A DNA stretch of 64,000 nt from JACPNO01 sp963825405 (GTDB lineage Bacteria > Acidobacteriota > Terriglobia > Bryobacterales > Bryobacteraceae): NCBI GenBank assembly GCA_963825405.1, contig CAWGTB010000003.1, positions 868,001 through 932,000 of the forward strand, read 5' to 3'. The stretch's first letter is position 1. Every line of letters begins with the position of its first letter. The position numbers and the translations under genes were made by a program. The notes under the pieces were generated by a model. The model ran no database searches. It was not told the DNA's origin and worked only from the letters and a program-made list of their open reading frames with translations. Positions 1 to 9,369 of the stretch are shown here, one piece after another.

Positions 1-2
1 GC

Positions 3-2369
3 GTGCCGAACTCGCTGAGCGTGGGCGACTTCAAAAAAGATGGCCATCTGGACTTGCTGGCAGTTTGCGGCGTCACCGCCAAGATCGTGATTCTTCCCGG
101 AAACGGTGATGGAACCTTTGGGGCTGCCATACCCACCTCGCTGCCCTTGCCGGTGCTGTCCGGCAACCTCATTGAGGCTTCGCTCGGACTGGCTGTGGCC
201 GACTTCGACAAGGATGGCAACACCGACATAATCCTGGTGGCGGGAGTTCTGAATCAACAGAATTCAACGGCCGCTTATCTTCTTCGCGGCCGCGGCGATG
301 GCACGTTCCAGCCGGCGAGCCAGGTGAATTTGGGAGGGAACTTTCCAATCTCGGTGGCCACGGGAGATTTCGATGGAGATGGCGTACCCGATCTGGCGGC
401 AATCGTGTCTCAAGGCGCCGATATCGGAATTCCGCACCTGGTGATTGCGCTCGGCGACGGTAAGGGCGCGTTCAACGTTCACGAGTCGTACCAGGTGACG
501 CTTGGCCTCAGGCATGATGGTTGGCGATGTGAATGCGGATGGCATCGCCGATATCGTGTTGTTCGGAGTGGACGCGGTGCAAGTCAACAATCAATTGGTG
601 ACCGGCACGGTGGTCTTCACCGGCAGCGGCGATGGCAGCTTTCAGCGTCCACGTTTAGCGACCAGCAGTCGATCCAGGCGGACGGAATCAACGGTCTGAT
701 CGCGGCGTCGGTATGTCTGGCGGACCTGCGCGGGACGGGCAAGCCGGATATTGTCGAAGCCCTTTGGTCCGGCAAGTCCGGCGACTTGAGCGCTGCCAAC
801 GGTTTGATTCTGGTGTTCAGGAATAATCTGGATGGCACGTTTCAGAAGCCGGTGGCGGTTTCGACGAGCACGGTTTTTCTTCCCACGGCGGTGGTAGCAG
901 GCGATTTCGACGGCGACGGCCGCGCCGATCTGGCATTCGCGCAATTGCCGGTAGCCGGCGTGGCGGCAGTCGGAGGCGGCAGCGGCTCTGACCTGACGCA
1001 AGTATTCACCCAACTTCCCGTTGGCAGTGTGACGGTTTTACTCAACAGCACCGCGGTTTTGACGCGAACCATTTCGCATATCGCCAATGGCGGCGGATTC
1101 CGCACCAGCATCATTCTGATCAACACCGGCACTGATCCGGCGGGTTTCACGCTGAAGTTTTGGGACAACGACGGCAATCCGCTGGCGCTGCCGCTCGAAA
1201 GCGGCGAGACAGTTTCCGTGCTCACCGGGACGATACAACCCGGGGTGGCGCATTTCATTCGCACGACTGGCGGGGCGTCATCGCAACCAGCAGGCTGGGC
1301 GGAGTTGACAGCGCCGGGAACCATCGACGGCAATGCCATTTTTGGACTGCAGACAGCGGGTCAGGGCGACTCGGAAGCGGCCGTGCCGCTCAGCCCTGCA
1401 GGCGGAACGCAGCTCTTTTTGCCATTCGACGATACGCCGGGCTTCGTCACAGGCATTGCCTTCGCCGATTCCGGCACGCAAGCCGCCACGTTGACGACGA
1501 CGTTGCGGGACGATTCGAATAAATCACTGGCAGCGCCGACAATGATCCCGGTTCCCGCGCGGGGCCATTATTCCGAAGTGCTGACCATGCAGTATCCGGC
1601 CACGGTGAATAAGCGCGGTGTGGCGCATTTTTCGTCCAACACCAGCGTTTCGGGATTGGGGATTCGCGCCAACGGCAAAGCTTTCACGACGATCGAAGCG
1701 CTGACGGGCGTGACCGCTGCGCCGAAAACGATTGCGCACATCGCGAGCGGTGGCGGCTGGAGGACGACGTTCCTTCTGGTAAACACGGATACGAAAGCCG
1801 CCAGTTTCACGTTGAAATTTTGGGATGACAGCGGTAGCACCGCTACGCTCGTGCTGGTGGGCGATGGAACAACGGCTAGTCTTACGGACACCATCCAGCC
1901 GGGTGGGTTGCGCGTGGTGCAAACCAGCTTTTCGGGCGCAATGGTCTCCGGATCGGCGACCGTCAGCGTGACCGGCGCGATCAGCGGGACAGCCATTTTC
2001 GGGCTCACCAGCCCCGGCCAGCCGGATTCGGAAGCCGCGGTTCCGTTCAGCACTTCCGCCGGCAAACAGCTCTACATGCCGTACGATTACACCCCGGGAT
2101 ATTCCACGGCCATAGCGCTATCGAATGGCAGCGCGACCCAGCCGGCGATGGTGAGCCTGACGTTCACCGATGATGAGGGGCACGTCCTCGCCAGCGGAGT
2201 GCAGGTGACGGTACTGCCCAACGGCCACACGGCGAGGGTGTTGTCGGTTCTGTTTCCCGGCATCGCTGGCACGCGGGGAACGGTAGCGCTGAGCTCCAAT
2301 GTGCCGGTTTTTGGGTTGGGAATTCGAGCGGATGGCGTGGCGTTTACGTCGTTGAAGGTGATTAAGTAG
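3..2369 (+). CDS. Secreted FG-GAP/VCBS repeat protein with two C-terminal repeated beta domains (5' partial, internal frame slip)
   Basis: The gene enters from the left edge, so its start and any signal peptide are missing. Residues about 5-330 hold FG-GAP/VCBS-type repeats with calcium-loop signatures such as DFDKDGNTD, DFDGDGVPD and DFDGDGRAD, typical of extracellular beta-propellers. The C-terminal 430 residues contain two copies of a roughly 215-residue domain, each opening AHIA(N/S)GGG(F/W)RT and containing FTLKFWD. The secreted protein at 35657-36505 has a related domain. Between about 500 and 655 the sensible reading moves to the next frame (GDVNADGIADIVLFG, another FG-GAP repeat) and then returns, so two compensating indels scramble about 50 residues. 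The stop codon TAG falls inside a palindromic repeat. The family is recognised; the ligand is unknown. Confidence 0.8.
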   Translation: MPNSLSVGDFKKDGHLDLLAVCGVTAKIVILPGNGDGTFGAAIPTSLPLPVLSGNLIEASLGLAVADFDKDGNTDIILVAGVLNQQNSTAAYLLRGRGDGTFQPASQVNLGGNFPISVATGDFDGDGVPDLAAIVSQGADIGIPHLVIALGDGKGAFNVHESYQVTLGLRHDGWRCECGWHRRYRVVRSGRGASQQSIGDRHGGLHRQRRWQLSASTFSDQQSIQADGINGLIAASVCLADLRGTGKPDIVEALWSGKSGDLSAANGLILVFRNNLDGTFQKPVAVSTSTVFLPTAVVAGDFDGDGRADLAFAQLPVAGVAAVGGGSGSDLTQVFTQLPVGSVTVLLNSTAVLTRTISHIANGGGFRTSIILINTGTDPAGFTLKFWDNDGNPLALPLESGETVSVLTGTIQPGVAHFIRTTGGASSQPAGWAELTAPGTIDGNAIFGLQTAGQGDSEAAVPLSPAGGTQLFLPFDDTPGFVTGIAFADSGTQAATLTTTLRDDSNKSLAAPTMIPVPARGHYSEVLTMQYPATVNKRGVAHFSSNTSVSGLGIRANGKAFTTIEALTGVTAAPKTIAHIASGGGWRTTFLLVNTDTKAASFTLKFWDDSGSTATLVLVGDGTTASLTDTIQPGGLRVVQTSFSGAMVSGSATVSVTGAISGTAIFGLTSPGQPDSEAAVPFSTSAGKQLYMPYDYTPGYSTAIALSNGSATQPAMVSLTFTDDEGHVLASGVQVTVLPNGHTARVLSVLFPGIAGTRGTVALSSNVPVFGLGIRADGVAFTSLKVIK

Positions 2370-2434
2370 GGGCGGGTTTCAGACCCGCGCTTCCACAAGA
2401 TTGATCAAAGGGCGGGTTTGAAACCCGCCCCTAC
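2366..2434. repeat. GC-rich palindromic repeat pair (family B)
   Basis: Two inverted units with arms GGGCGGGTTT / AAACCCGCCC (the left unit is slightly degenerate) are separated by a spacer containing AGATTGATCAA and bounded by GTAG and CTAC. The same unit-spacer-unit arrangement occurs at 36581-36689. The left GTAG contributes the TAG stop of the upstream gene. It resembles REP/BIME elements in other bacteria and could act as a transcription terminator. Confidence 0.85.
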
Positions 2435-2460
2435 AGGAAGTTTTGCCTAAGACTGCGCTG

Positions 2461-2736
2461 TCAGACAGACTCGAGTTGCTGCAGGAATTTCCACAAGGGT
2501 TGTTTCATGTCTTCTAAGCACACGGGCTTCCCGTAGTACTCGGAACATCGCTTGAGCAATTCATCGGGTGCGGCCATCGAGACGTCCCAGATTGTCGCCT
2601 CATCGCTGATGAAGATTGGTTCTTCGTCGTACAGAACGTTCGAACAACTCCTGAAGTAGATCTGGGATTTTGCTGATTTCTTTACTGGAACTGAGATCCA
2701 CGCTGGCCCTTTTTCGAGAAGCTGCTCAAGCCCGTG
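2461..2736 (-). pseudogene. 5'-truncated remnant of an unknown small protein
   Basis: An open frame of 91 codons ends at the TGA at 2461-2463 and reads as a plausible soluble protein tail (for example KGPAWISVPVKKS, DEATIWDVSMAAPDELLKR, ending KFLQQLESV). It has no ATG or GTG near its 5' end and runs into the last codons of the phosphofructokinase gene, where an in-frame stop closes it. This looks like the 3' part of a gene whose start was lost when the flanking DNA was joined. An internal ATG at the SMAAPDE segment would leave only about 35 residues. I do not recognise the family. Confidence 0.4.
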
Positions 2737-3901
2737 TCAGGAAAATCGGTAAGCCGCGTTTGCTGGCGTAATTCGGGCGGTAGCGCTCGGTGTTGTACAT
2801 GGTGGGCACATCGACTTTTCTCGGTCCAAGAGAGGGATCCGGAATTGGCTCGATGGCGTAACAGCCGCTGCAAATCGCCGTCATGACGCCGTGCTGTCCG
2901 CGCTCGATGCACTCCATGGCCATGCCGGCGAATGTCGACGCTACCATCTTGTCGAGAAAATCCGGGTTGCCGCTGCGCAAATCGTAAGTCAGGTCGCTGA
3001 CGATGGTCTCTTCGCCGGTAGCCTTCTTCACTTCATCGCTGAAATCTTCGCCGAGATTGGCCTTTTTCTTGTGACCGAAGGCGTCGGCTTCGCCGGTCTC
3101 GCGGATTTTGTAGCCCTGCCAGTGCGCGCCTTCCGACAGAATCACCAGCGCGTAGTTGCTGGGCGTGTTGCGTTTGTCGGTCATCAGTATCTCGATCAAT
3201 TTCTGCAAGTCGAATTCGTATTCGGGAATGCAGCAGCGCGTGGAAGTGACGTACGCCGTGTAGAGCGCGGTGTGACCGGCGTCACGGCCGAAGATGCGAA
3301 AGATGCCGATGCGCTCGTGAGAGCCGACCGTGGTCCGCTGCCGCTCGATGGCCTCAGTCGCGCGCGTGATAGCCGTCGAAAACCCGATGCAATATTCCGT
3401 GTTGCGGACATCGTTGTCCATGGTTTTCGGAATGGCGATAACGCGCATGCCGGCCTGGTCAAGCGTGGCCGCGTAGCTCAGCGTGTCATCGCCGCCGATG
3501 GCGATCAGGTAGTCCAGTTGCAACGCTTCCAAGTTGGAAAGCACGCGCTTGGTCATGTCATAAGTGACGGCGCCGTTTTTACCTGCCTTCGACGGAAAAT
3601 CTTCCGGCCGCAGAAATTCGGGCAGCTTTTTCATCTGCGACGGATTGGTCCGCGAGCTGTGCAGGTAAGTTCCGCCGGTGCGATCGATGGTGCGCGTGTT
3701 GTCGCGATTGAGGGGAAGAATATAGCGCAGTCGGCTGGCGGGATCTTCCAGGTTCACGTGGGTTAGACCTTCCCAGCCGCGGCGGATGCCGGTGATCTCG
3801 CAGCCGATTTCGCTGCCGCGATAGACCACACTTTTGATAACGGAATTCAATCCGGGGACGTCACCGCCGCCGGTGAGAATGCCGACACGTTTGGCTGCCA
3901 T
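2726..3901 (-). CDS. pfp: 6-phosphofructokinase, probably PPi-dependent
   Basis: A 391-residue phosphofructokinase. The N-terminal GILTGGGDVPGLN is the nucleotide/phosphate loop. At about residues 126-131 it reads IGGDDT and at about 151-158 PKTMDNDV. ATP-dependent enzymes carry Gly at both discriminating positions (GGDGS, PGTIDND), whereas Asp plus Lys (GGDD, PKT.DND) is the signature of pyrophosphate-dependent enzymes. That makes a reversible fructose-6-phosphate 1-phosphotransferase the better call. It is the downstream gene of a pair with the sugar isomerase at 3921-4880 (19 bp gap). Its last bases overlap a gene remnant. Phosphoryl-donor specificity is inferred from these residues only. 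Confidence 0.85.
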   Translation of the reverse strand: MAAKRVGILTGGGDVPGLNSVIKSVVYRGSEIGCEITGIRRGWEGLTHVNLEDPASRLRYILPLNRDNTRTIDRTGGTYLHSSRTNPSQMKKLPEFLRPEDFPSKAGKNGAVTYDMTKRVLSNLEALQLDYLIAIGGDDTLSYAATLDQAGMRVIAIPKTMDNDVRNTEYCIGFSTAITRATEAIERQRTTVGSHERIGIFRIFGRDAGHTALYTAYVTSTRCCIPEYEFDLQKLIEILMTDKRNTPSNYALVILSEGAHWQGYKIRETGEADAFGHKKKANLGEDFSDEVKKATGEETIVSDLTYDLRSGNPDFLDKMVASTFAGMAMECIERGQHGVMTAICSGCYAIEPIPDPSLGPRKVDVPTMYNTERYRPNYASKRGLPIFLTRA

Positions 3902-3920
3902 GAGAAATAAACCGTCCGGC

Positions 3921-4880
3921 TTAGACCCACCAGGCGGCCGCGGGCGCCTGTTTGATTACCAGTCCATCCAGGAACGTAATGGCTTTGGTTAAGCCTTCTT
4001 CGGGCGACAGAATGCTGTCCTCATGCTCGATGGAAAGCACGTAATCGTAGCCGAACATCCGTAGCGTCGAAATGAATTCGCTCCACCATTCGGCGCCGTG
4101 GCCGTAGCCGACGGTGCGGAAAATCCATGCGCGGTTGCGTTCGTCGGTATATTTCTTGGTGTCGAGCACGCCAGTGAGCGGCAGGTTGCGCCCGTAGATT
4201 TGCGTGTCCTTGGCGTGGACGTGGAAAATCGAATTGCCCAGCACGCGAATGGCGGCGATGGGATCGATGCCCTGCCAGAACATATGGCTGGGATCGTAAT
4301 TGCAGCCAATCGATTTGCCGGCGACGGCGCGCAGGCGGAGCAGCGTTTCCGGGCTATAGGCCACGAAGCCGGGATGCATTTCGATGGCAATTTTCACGCC
4401 GTGATTCTCGGCGAACTTGGCTTGCCGGATCCAATACGGCTCAACTTTTTTCTCCCACTGCCAGGCCAGTACGTCCAGATATTCCGGCGGCCAGGGGCAT
4501 GTCACCCAGTTCGGATATTTGGCTTTGTCGCTATCGCCGGGACAGCCGGAGAAATCGATCACGATCGGAACATCCAGCTTCTCGGCGAGGCGAATGGTAT
4601 CGCGGCTGATCTCCTGGTTCTTTTTCGCAATCGCGGAATTGGGATGCAGCGGATTGCCGTGGCAGCTCAGGGCGCTGATGGTGAATCCGTTGTCGGCAAG
4701 TTTCTGCTTGAACTCTTTGCGCTCGGCCGCATTGTTCAGCATGGAGAGCTTGCAGTGCGGGTCGCCGGGATAGTTGCCGGTGCCCAATTCAACGGTGCCG
4801 ATGTTCAGGCCCTTCAATTTTTTCAGAACATCGTCCAGGGATAGCTGCGCCAACAAGGCAGTGAATACGCCAACTCTCAC
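3921..4880 (-). CDS. Sugar phosphate isomerase/epimerase family TIM-barrel protein
   Basis: A 319-residue protein of the xylose isomerase-like/AP-endonuclease-2 superfamily. Recognisable segments are the N-terminal VGVFTALLAQ, GTVELGTGNYPGD, VIDFSGCPGD, the metal-ligand stretch IAIEMHPGF, NYDPSHMFWQG and HVHAKDTQIYG, ending with VLSIEHEDS. The GTG at 4880 is chosen as start because AGGAG lies 9 nt upstream and the N-terminus then matches the family; the open frame extends a further 57 codons but would overlap the divergent Tat-signal gene. No signal peptide, so probably cytoplasmic. The substrate is probably a sugar or inositol derivative but cannot be fixed from sequence. Confidence 0.8.
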   Translation of the reverse strand: MRVGVFTALLAQLSLDDVLKKLKGLNIGTVELGTGNYPGDPHCKLSMLNNAAERKEFKQKLADNGFTISALSCHGNPLHPNSAIAKKNQEISRDTIRLAEKLDVPIVIDFSGCPGDSDKAKYPNWVTCPWPPEYLDVLAWQWEKKVEPYWIRQAKFAENHGVKIAIEMHPGFVAYSPETLLRLRAVAGKSIGCNYDPSHMFWQGIDPIAAIRVLGNSIFHVHAKDTQIYGRNLPLTGVLDTKKYTDERNRAWIFRTVGYGHGAEWWSEFISTLRMFGYDYVLSIEHEDSILSPEEGLTKAITFLDGLVIKQAPAAAWWV

Positions 4881-4937
4881 AGTGATTTCTCCTTTGAAGA
4901 TGTAATCGTACAGAATATCATGGCTGAGGGGCTCAAC

Positions 4938-6279
4938 ATGAAAACTCATCGGCGATCGTTTCTGACAGCGGCTGGCGGCCTTCTCGGCGCTGGTTTTTGG
5001 GCCGACGACACGCTGGACGCCGCCGTGCAGAATACCAATCGGAGCTCGCAACCTTCCGCGCTAAAGATTACCGATCTGCGTGTGGCTGTAGTTGGCGGCG
5101 CGCCTATGACGTGCCCGCTGATCCGCATCGACACCAACCAGGGAATTTACGGATTGGGCGAAGTGCGCGACGCCGCGAGCAAGACCTACGCGCTGATGTT
5201 GAAGAGCCGCATTCTAGGCGAGAACCCGTGCAACATCGACAAGATTTTCCGCAAGATCAAGCAATTCGGATCTCATGGGCGGCAAGCCGGCGGTGTGTGC
5301 GCGATCGAAATGGCGCTCTGGGATCTGGCGGGCAAAGCCTATGGCGTGCCGGTGTATCAAATGCTCGGCGGCAAGTTTCGCGACAAGATTCGCTGCTACG
5401 CAGACACCACGGAATCGGACGATCCCAAGATCTTTGGCGAGCGCTTGAAAGCTCGCCGCGATCAGGGTTTCACCTGGCTCAAGATGGATCTCGGTGTCGA
5501 TCTGTTGAAGGACACGCCGGGAACGATTTCACATCCGCTGGGAGCGTCCGTCGAGGCCGAGGCGGGCAACACACAGCACATGTTCACCGGCGCCGAACTC
5601 ACTCCCAAGGGCGTTGCCATCATGGCGGATTTCGTCGGCCAAGTCCGTGACATCATCGGCATGGATGTGCCGCTGTCGGCGGATCACTTCGGGCACATTG
5701 GGGTGAATTCGTGCATCCGCCTGGGCAAGGCGCTGGAGAAATACAACATGGCGTGGCTGGAGGACATGATCCCCTGGCAGTATACGGACCTGCTGAAAAA
5801 GATCACCGACGCGGTCGACATCCCGACGCTGACGGGCGAGGATATTTATCTCAAGGACGGATTTATCGAGCTGGCCCGCAATCACGCGGTCGATATTTTG
5901 CATCCGGATCTGGCGACCTCAGGCGGGATTCTCGAGACCAAGAAGATCGGCGACGCGATTCAGGAACACGGCGTGGCCATGGCGATGCATTTTGCGGGAT
6001 CGCCGCGTGTCCTGCATGGCGAACGTGCACTGCGCCGCGGCGACGGAGAATTTCCTGGTGCTGGAAAATCATTCCGTCGACGTTCCCTGGTGGAGCGACC
6101 TGGTGGAAGGCGTCGAGAAGCCGATCGTCAATCACGGCTTCGTCACCGTGCCCAGCGGGCCGGGCCTGGGCATCACGCTCAATGAAGACGCGGTGAAGCG
6201 CCATTTGCTCGAACCGGGTTATTTCGAGCCCACGCCGGAGTGGGACAAAGAGCGTTCGCACGATCGGCTTTGGAGTTGA
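4938..6279 (+). CDS. Tat-exported mandelate racemase/muconate lactonizing enzyme family protein (one frameshift)
   Basis: An enolase-superfamily enzyme of about 446 residues. The start at 4938 has GAGGGG just upstream and gives a twin-arginine leader (KTHRRSFLTAAGG), so export is predicted. The barrel shows AIEMALWDLAGKAYGVPVY, the KMD of FTWLKMDL, SADHFGH, WLEDMIPW and LTGEDIYL, covering the metal-ligand positions of the family. At 6006 an extra C shifts the frame; read without it the protein continues SPVSCMANVHCAAATENF and ends at 6279. Because both halves are well conserved and only one base is wrong, sequencing error or a very recent lesion is likely. Substrate unknown, probably a sugar acid. 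Divergent from the isomerase gene at 4880. Confidence 0.75.
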
Positions 6280-6296
6280 AACCCAACAACGTAATG

Positions 6297-6385
6297 TCTC
6301 GCAGAGACGCAGAGTAATTCAGCCGAGACGTCACTGAGCCTGATTTGATGTAGGGGTTCTCTGCTGTACTCGCGTCTCTGCGAGA
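6297..6385. repeat. Long palindromic repeat (family A), copy 1
   Basis: The left arm TCTCGCAGAGACGCAGAG and right arm GCGTCTCTGCGAGA form an inverted repeat around a variable centre. It sits between two convergent gene ends (6279 and 6397). Other copies lie at 28135, 33508, 55344 and 61689, with a half copy at 8737. Transcribed from either side it would fold into a long hairpin, so a bidirectional terminator role is plausible. Confidence 0.85.
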
Positions 6386-6396
6386 AGCTCATTGTT

Positions 6397-8634
6397 TTAG
6401 ATTTTACGCAATTCCCGCTGGATGATCTTCTGATTGCTTCCGTGCGGCGGTCGCAGGACAAATCCTTTTCCAGCCTGCGCAGCGCCACGCCCAATCACAT
6501 CCCGATGATGCAGCTTCGATCCGAAATCGTCTTCGCTGAGCCGCAGCCAGAGCTCGTGCAGCCGGTCGAGATCTTCCGGCCAGAGGCGCGGCGGATGCGG
6601 ACCCAGATTCACGTAGATGGACGGCCGCCCCGGGCTGATCACTTCGAGCGAAAACGGATGCCGCGGCTCCGGCAGGCGCTCCCAGGCCAGGCCGATGCGG
6701 CGCGCCAGTTCTTCGGAATCCATGCGCGCCGAGACGCCCGTGACCAGGCGCGAGGCCTTCAGCTTGCTGCGCGGTCTGCACCATGGCATCGAAGGGATCG
6801 ACGCCCGGCACCACCAGCAGGTCCACCGTCTTGCCTTCTTTTTCCGCCATCGAGACCACGCGCGTGAACAGCTCCTGCTCGTAGTCGGAGAAGAGCTGGG
6901 TCGTCGCTCAGCTCGTATTCGCCGGCGCCGGTCGAGACCGGCCGCACCGTCATCACCACGATGTCGTGCCGCCGCAGATTGGTTTTCTCCAGCACCGTAT
7001 CGCAGGTGCGCCATGTGGTTGTAGTCGCGCACCGCCACCAGGACGCAGCCCGGGCGCGCATGCAGATGTGGTCGCGCCGATCTGCGGCCTGCATGATCGA
7101 GATTGAATTCTTCCAGACCCGCTTTCTTCTTTGCGTCTTAGCTGCCGGCGTTGATGCGCTCGGACATCGTGAAGAGGATGAAGAAGACGACGGTGAACGC
7201 GACGCCGTAAATGGTGGCGATCTGCTTGGAAAACAGGTTGGCGATGGCCACCAGGCCCAGCACCAGCGTGGTGACGACCAGACCCACCGGCATCTCGCGT
7301 CCGGCGATGTGCAGATTGAACGGCATTTTGTATTCCTGGTCGTGGCGGTGATAGCGCAGCACCAGCACGCCCAGCGATTTCAGGAAGAAGCTCCACACCA
7401 CGCCGAACGCGTAGGCTTCGCCGAGCAGGTAGACATCGCCGCGGCTGAGCGAGGATGGTGGCGATCTGCAGCAGCGCGATCAGGTTGATGATGCGGTAGG
7501 TGGTGCCGAAGCGCTTGTGCGGCTTGCGGAACCAGTCGACCAGCACGCCGTCCTCGGCCACGCGGTTCATCACGCCATTGGCGCCGATCATGGACGTGTT
7601 GACCGCGCCCGAGAGAATCAGCACGCCCACCATCACCACGAAGATGTGGAAGCACAGCGCAGCACGTACGGGCCGGCCAGGTGCATGGCGAGGCCGCCCA
7701 GCAGGTTATCCGACGTAGTGGCTGCGCATGCGCGTCGGGAATGATCATGCCGGCGAACAGCGTGATCACGCCCGTGCAGACCACCGCGTACAGCAGACGA
7801 TGTTGCCGGTGAGCTTCAGGTTCTTGCAGCTTGGGATAGGCGATTTCGCGGTAGACCTGCGCCAGCGTTTCGAAGCCGCTCATCGAGAGCAGGGAGTGGC
7901 CGAACGCGATGATGATGGCCACGACCGGAATCGTCGGCCAGATGGTGCCCTTGAACCAGCCCAGGCCGTCCGTCGCTGAAATGCAGGTTCCGGGGCGATC
8001 GGCGCGGGCGGCAGATGTGCGCCGGCCGCGCATCAGAAGCGTGATCGGGCACCAGATCAGAAACGCCACCACCATCACGGTGGTGATCTGCATGATGCGC
8101 AGCGCCTTGCCGCTCGATTCGTGAATGCCCTTGATGTTGCTCCACCAGAAATAGATGGTGACCGCAATGCCGAACCAGCGGCGAAATCCGTTGGGCGAGA
8201 TGCCGAAAATCGTTGTGCACCAGCTCGCTGATTTCGTTCAGCAGGCGCCCCAGATACTGGCCCGCGCTGACGACGCTGATGGGCCCGGTCAGAATGTAAT
8301 CGAAGATCAGCGACGAAACCGAAAGCCGCGCGACGAACGGGCCCATGGCATCGCGCACCACCACGTACACGCCGCCGCGCACGAACATGCTGCTCGATTC
8401 CATGTAGACCGAGCGCACCGCGAAGCTGAACAGCATGACGCCCAGGATGAACCAGGGCGCGCTCTTCCCGATGGCCTGTTCGGCGATGCCGCCGGCGTAA
8501 AACGCCGAGGATGCCAGATCGCTGAGGACGATGGCGGCCGCGCGCCAGAAGGAGATAAAGGAAAGGGCGACCGTGGTGGCGACGATAATCTTGGCCGGCG
8601 CCTGCCGGTCGTGGGAAGATGAGACGCCATCCAT
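6397..8634 (-). pseudogene. APC-superfamily amino acid permease with C-terminal UspA-like domain, broken by many frameshifts
   Basis: Read across frames, this is one gene of about 745 codons. Fragments include an N-terminal transporter start (VALSFISFWRAAAIV), LIFDYILTGPISVVSAGQYL, TIPVVAIIIAFGHSLLSMSG, VLILSGAVNTSMIGANG, RIINLIALLQIATIL and VLVLRYHRHDQEYKMPF, typical of large APC permeases of this phylum. A cytoplasmic tail follows with VRDYNHMAHLRY, LRRHDIVVMTVRPV and LLVVPGVDPFDAMV, resembling universal-stress-type domains. At least eight single-base indels switch the frame between 8215 and 6870, yet each segment keeps good coding character with no in-frame stops. It is either a badly sequenced stretch or a very young pseudogene. 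Substrate unknown. Confidence 0.7.
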
Positions 8635-8736
8635 TCAGGTTTTATTCTAGTATGCCTGCCTCAGGCGAACGCAGCACTTAATTGAGAAGGGTCCAGACCG
8701 CTTTCTGAGCCGCGACCAAAGGGAGTCGTGCTTTTT

Positions 8737-8769
8737 GTTTCTCCGCGTACTCTGCGCCTCAGCGAGAAA
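8737..8769. repeat. Half copy of palindromic repeat family A
   Basis: A right arm only (CTCCGCGTACTCTGCGCC followed by TCAGCGAGAAA) resembles the right half of the copy at 61689-61776. The matching left arm is absent or too degenerate to see. It lies between the dehydrogenase small subunit (ends 8784) and the permease (starts 8634). Confidence 0.6.
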
Positions 8770-8783
8770 TGCTTGTCTTAGCC

Positions 8784-9369
8784 TTAGGAACCGAACGGGC
8801 TGCGTTTGAGCGCGTAGGCCAAGGCTTCGGGGGGCACGCTGAATTCGGATAATGCCTGATTGCCCATATAGCCCACATCCTTTACCCCTACCGGGCTGGT
8901 GTAATACGCATCGACCACCATGTTGCGCATCCAGGCGAAGAAGTGAATGCCGGGGGCGAGCTCGGGCGTCATATTGCGGCGGTAAGGCGATCAGATCCAG
9001 CAGGGCAGTTTGCTCGGCGGGTTTGGCGTCGAGAAACGCGGCGCTATAGCGGCGATTCATTTCCGTATCCAGCCAGAAAATGCCGCCGGTGTAGATTTCG
9101 CCCATGTCTTTGTTCTGGCTCGAGAGGTAATCGATGAACTCAGTTGCACCGGCGTCGAGCGAGCCGGGCATGATGAGGTCAGCCAGGCGGCGCAGGGTTT
9201 GGTATTCGCGCGCCGTGAAATACTTGGGCGCATACTCGCCTTTGGTTTTCTGGAGAGCGACAGCTTCATGCGCGTGCTGCGCGGCTTCGAGCGAGACCGA
9301 TGCCGCGGCACCCAGGCCAAGTTGACGCAGCGCGTCGCGCCGCGAGAGATCGCCGGTTTGATCAGACAT
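8784..9369 (-). CDS. Gluconate 2-dehydrogenase subunit 3 family protein (Tat leader, one frameshift)
   Basis: Small (gamma) subunit of a membrane-associated FAD dehydrogenase, about 194 residues once one base is removed. The N-terminus holds a twin-arginine leader (LSRRDALRQLGLGAAAS), then FTAREYQTLRRLADLIMPG, GATEFIDYL and GGIFWLDTEMNRRY, all typical of the family. Near 8985 an extra base breaks the frame. Repaired, it reads LIAYRRNMTPELAPGIHFFAW, VVDAYYTSPVG and VGYMGNQAL, ending KRSPFGS at 8784. It overlaps the large subunit gene by 8 bp, so the two are translationally coupled. In known glucose dehydrogenase complexes the small subunit carries the Tat signal and helps export the large one. 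Confidence 0.75.

Noticed and set aside
2891..3766. 291-codon plus-strand frame
   Set aside because: Antisense shadow of the phosphofructokinase gene; no domain and no ribosome-binding site.
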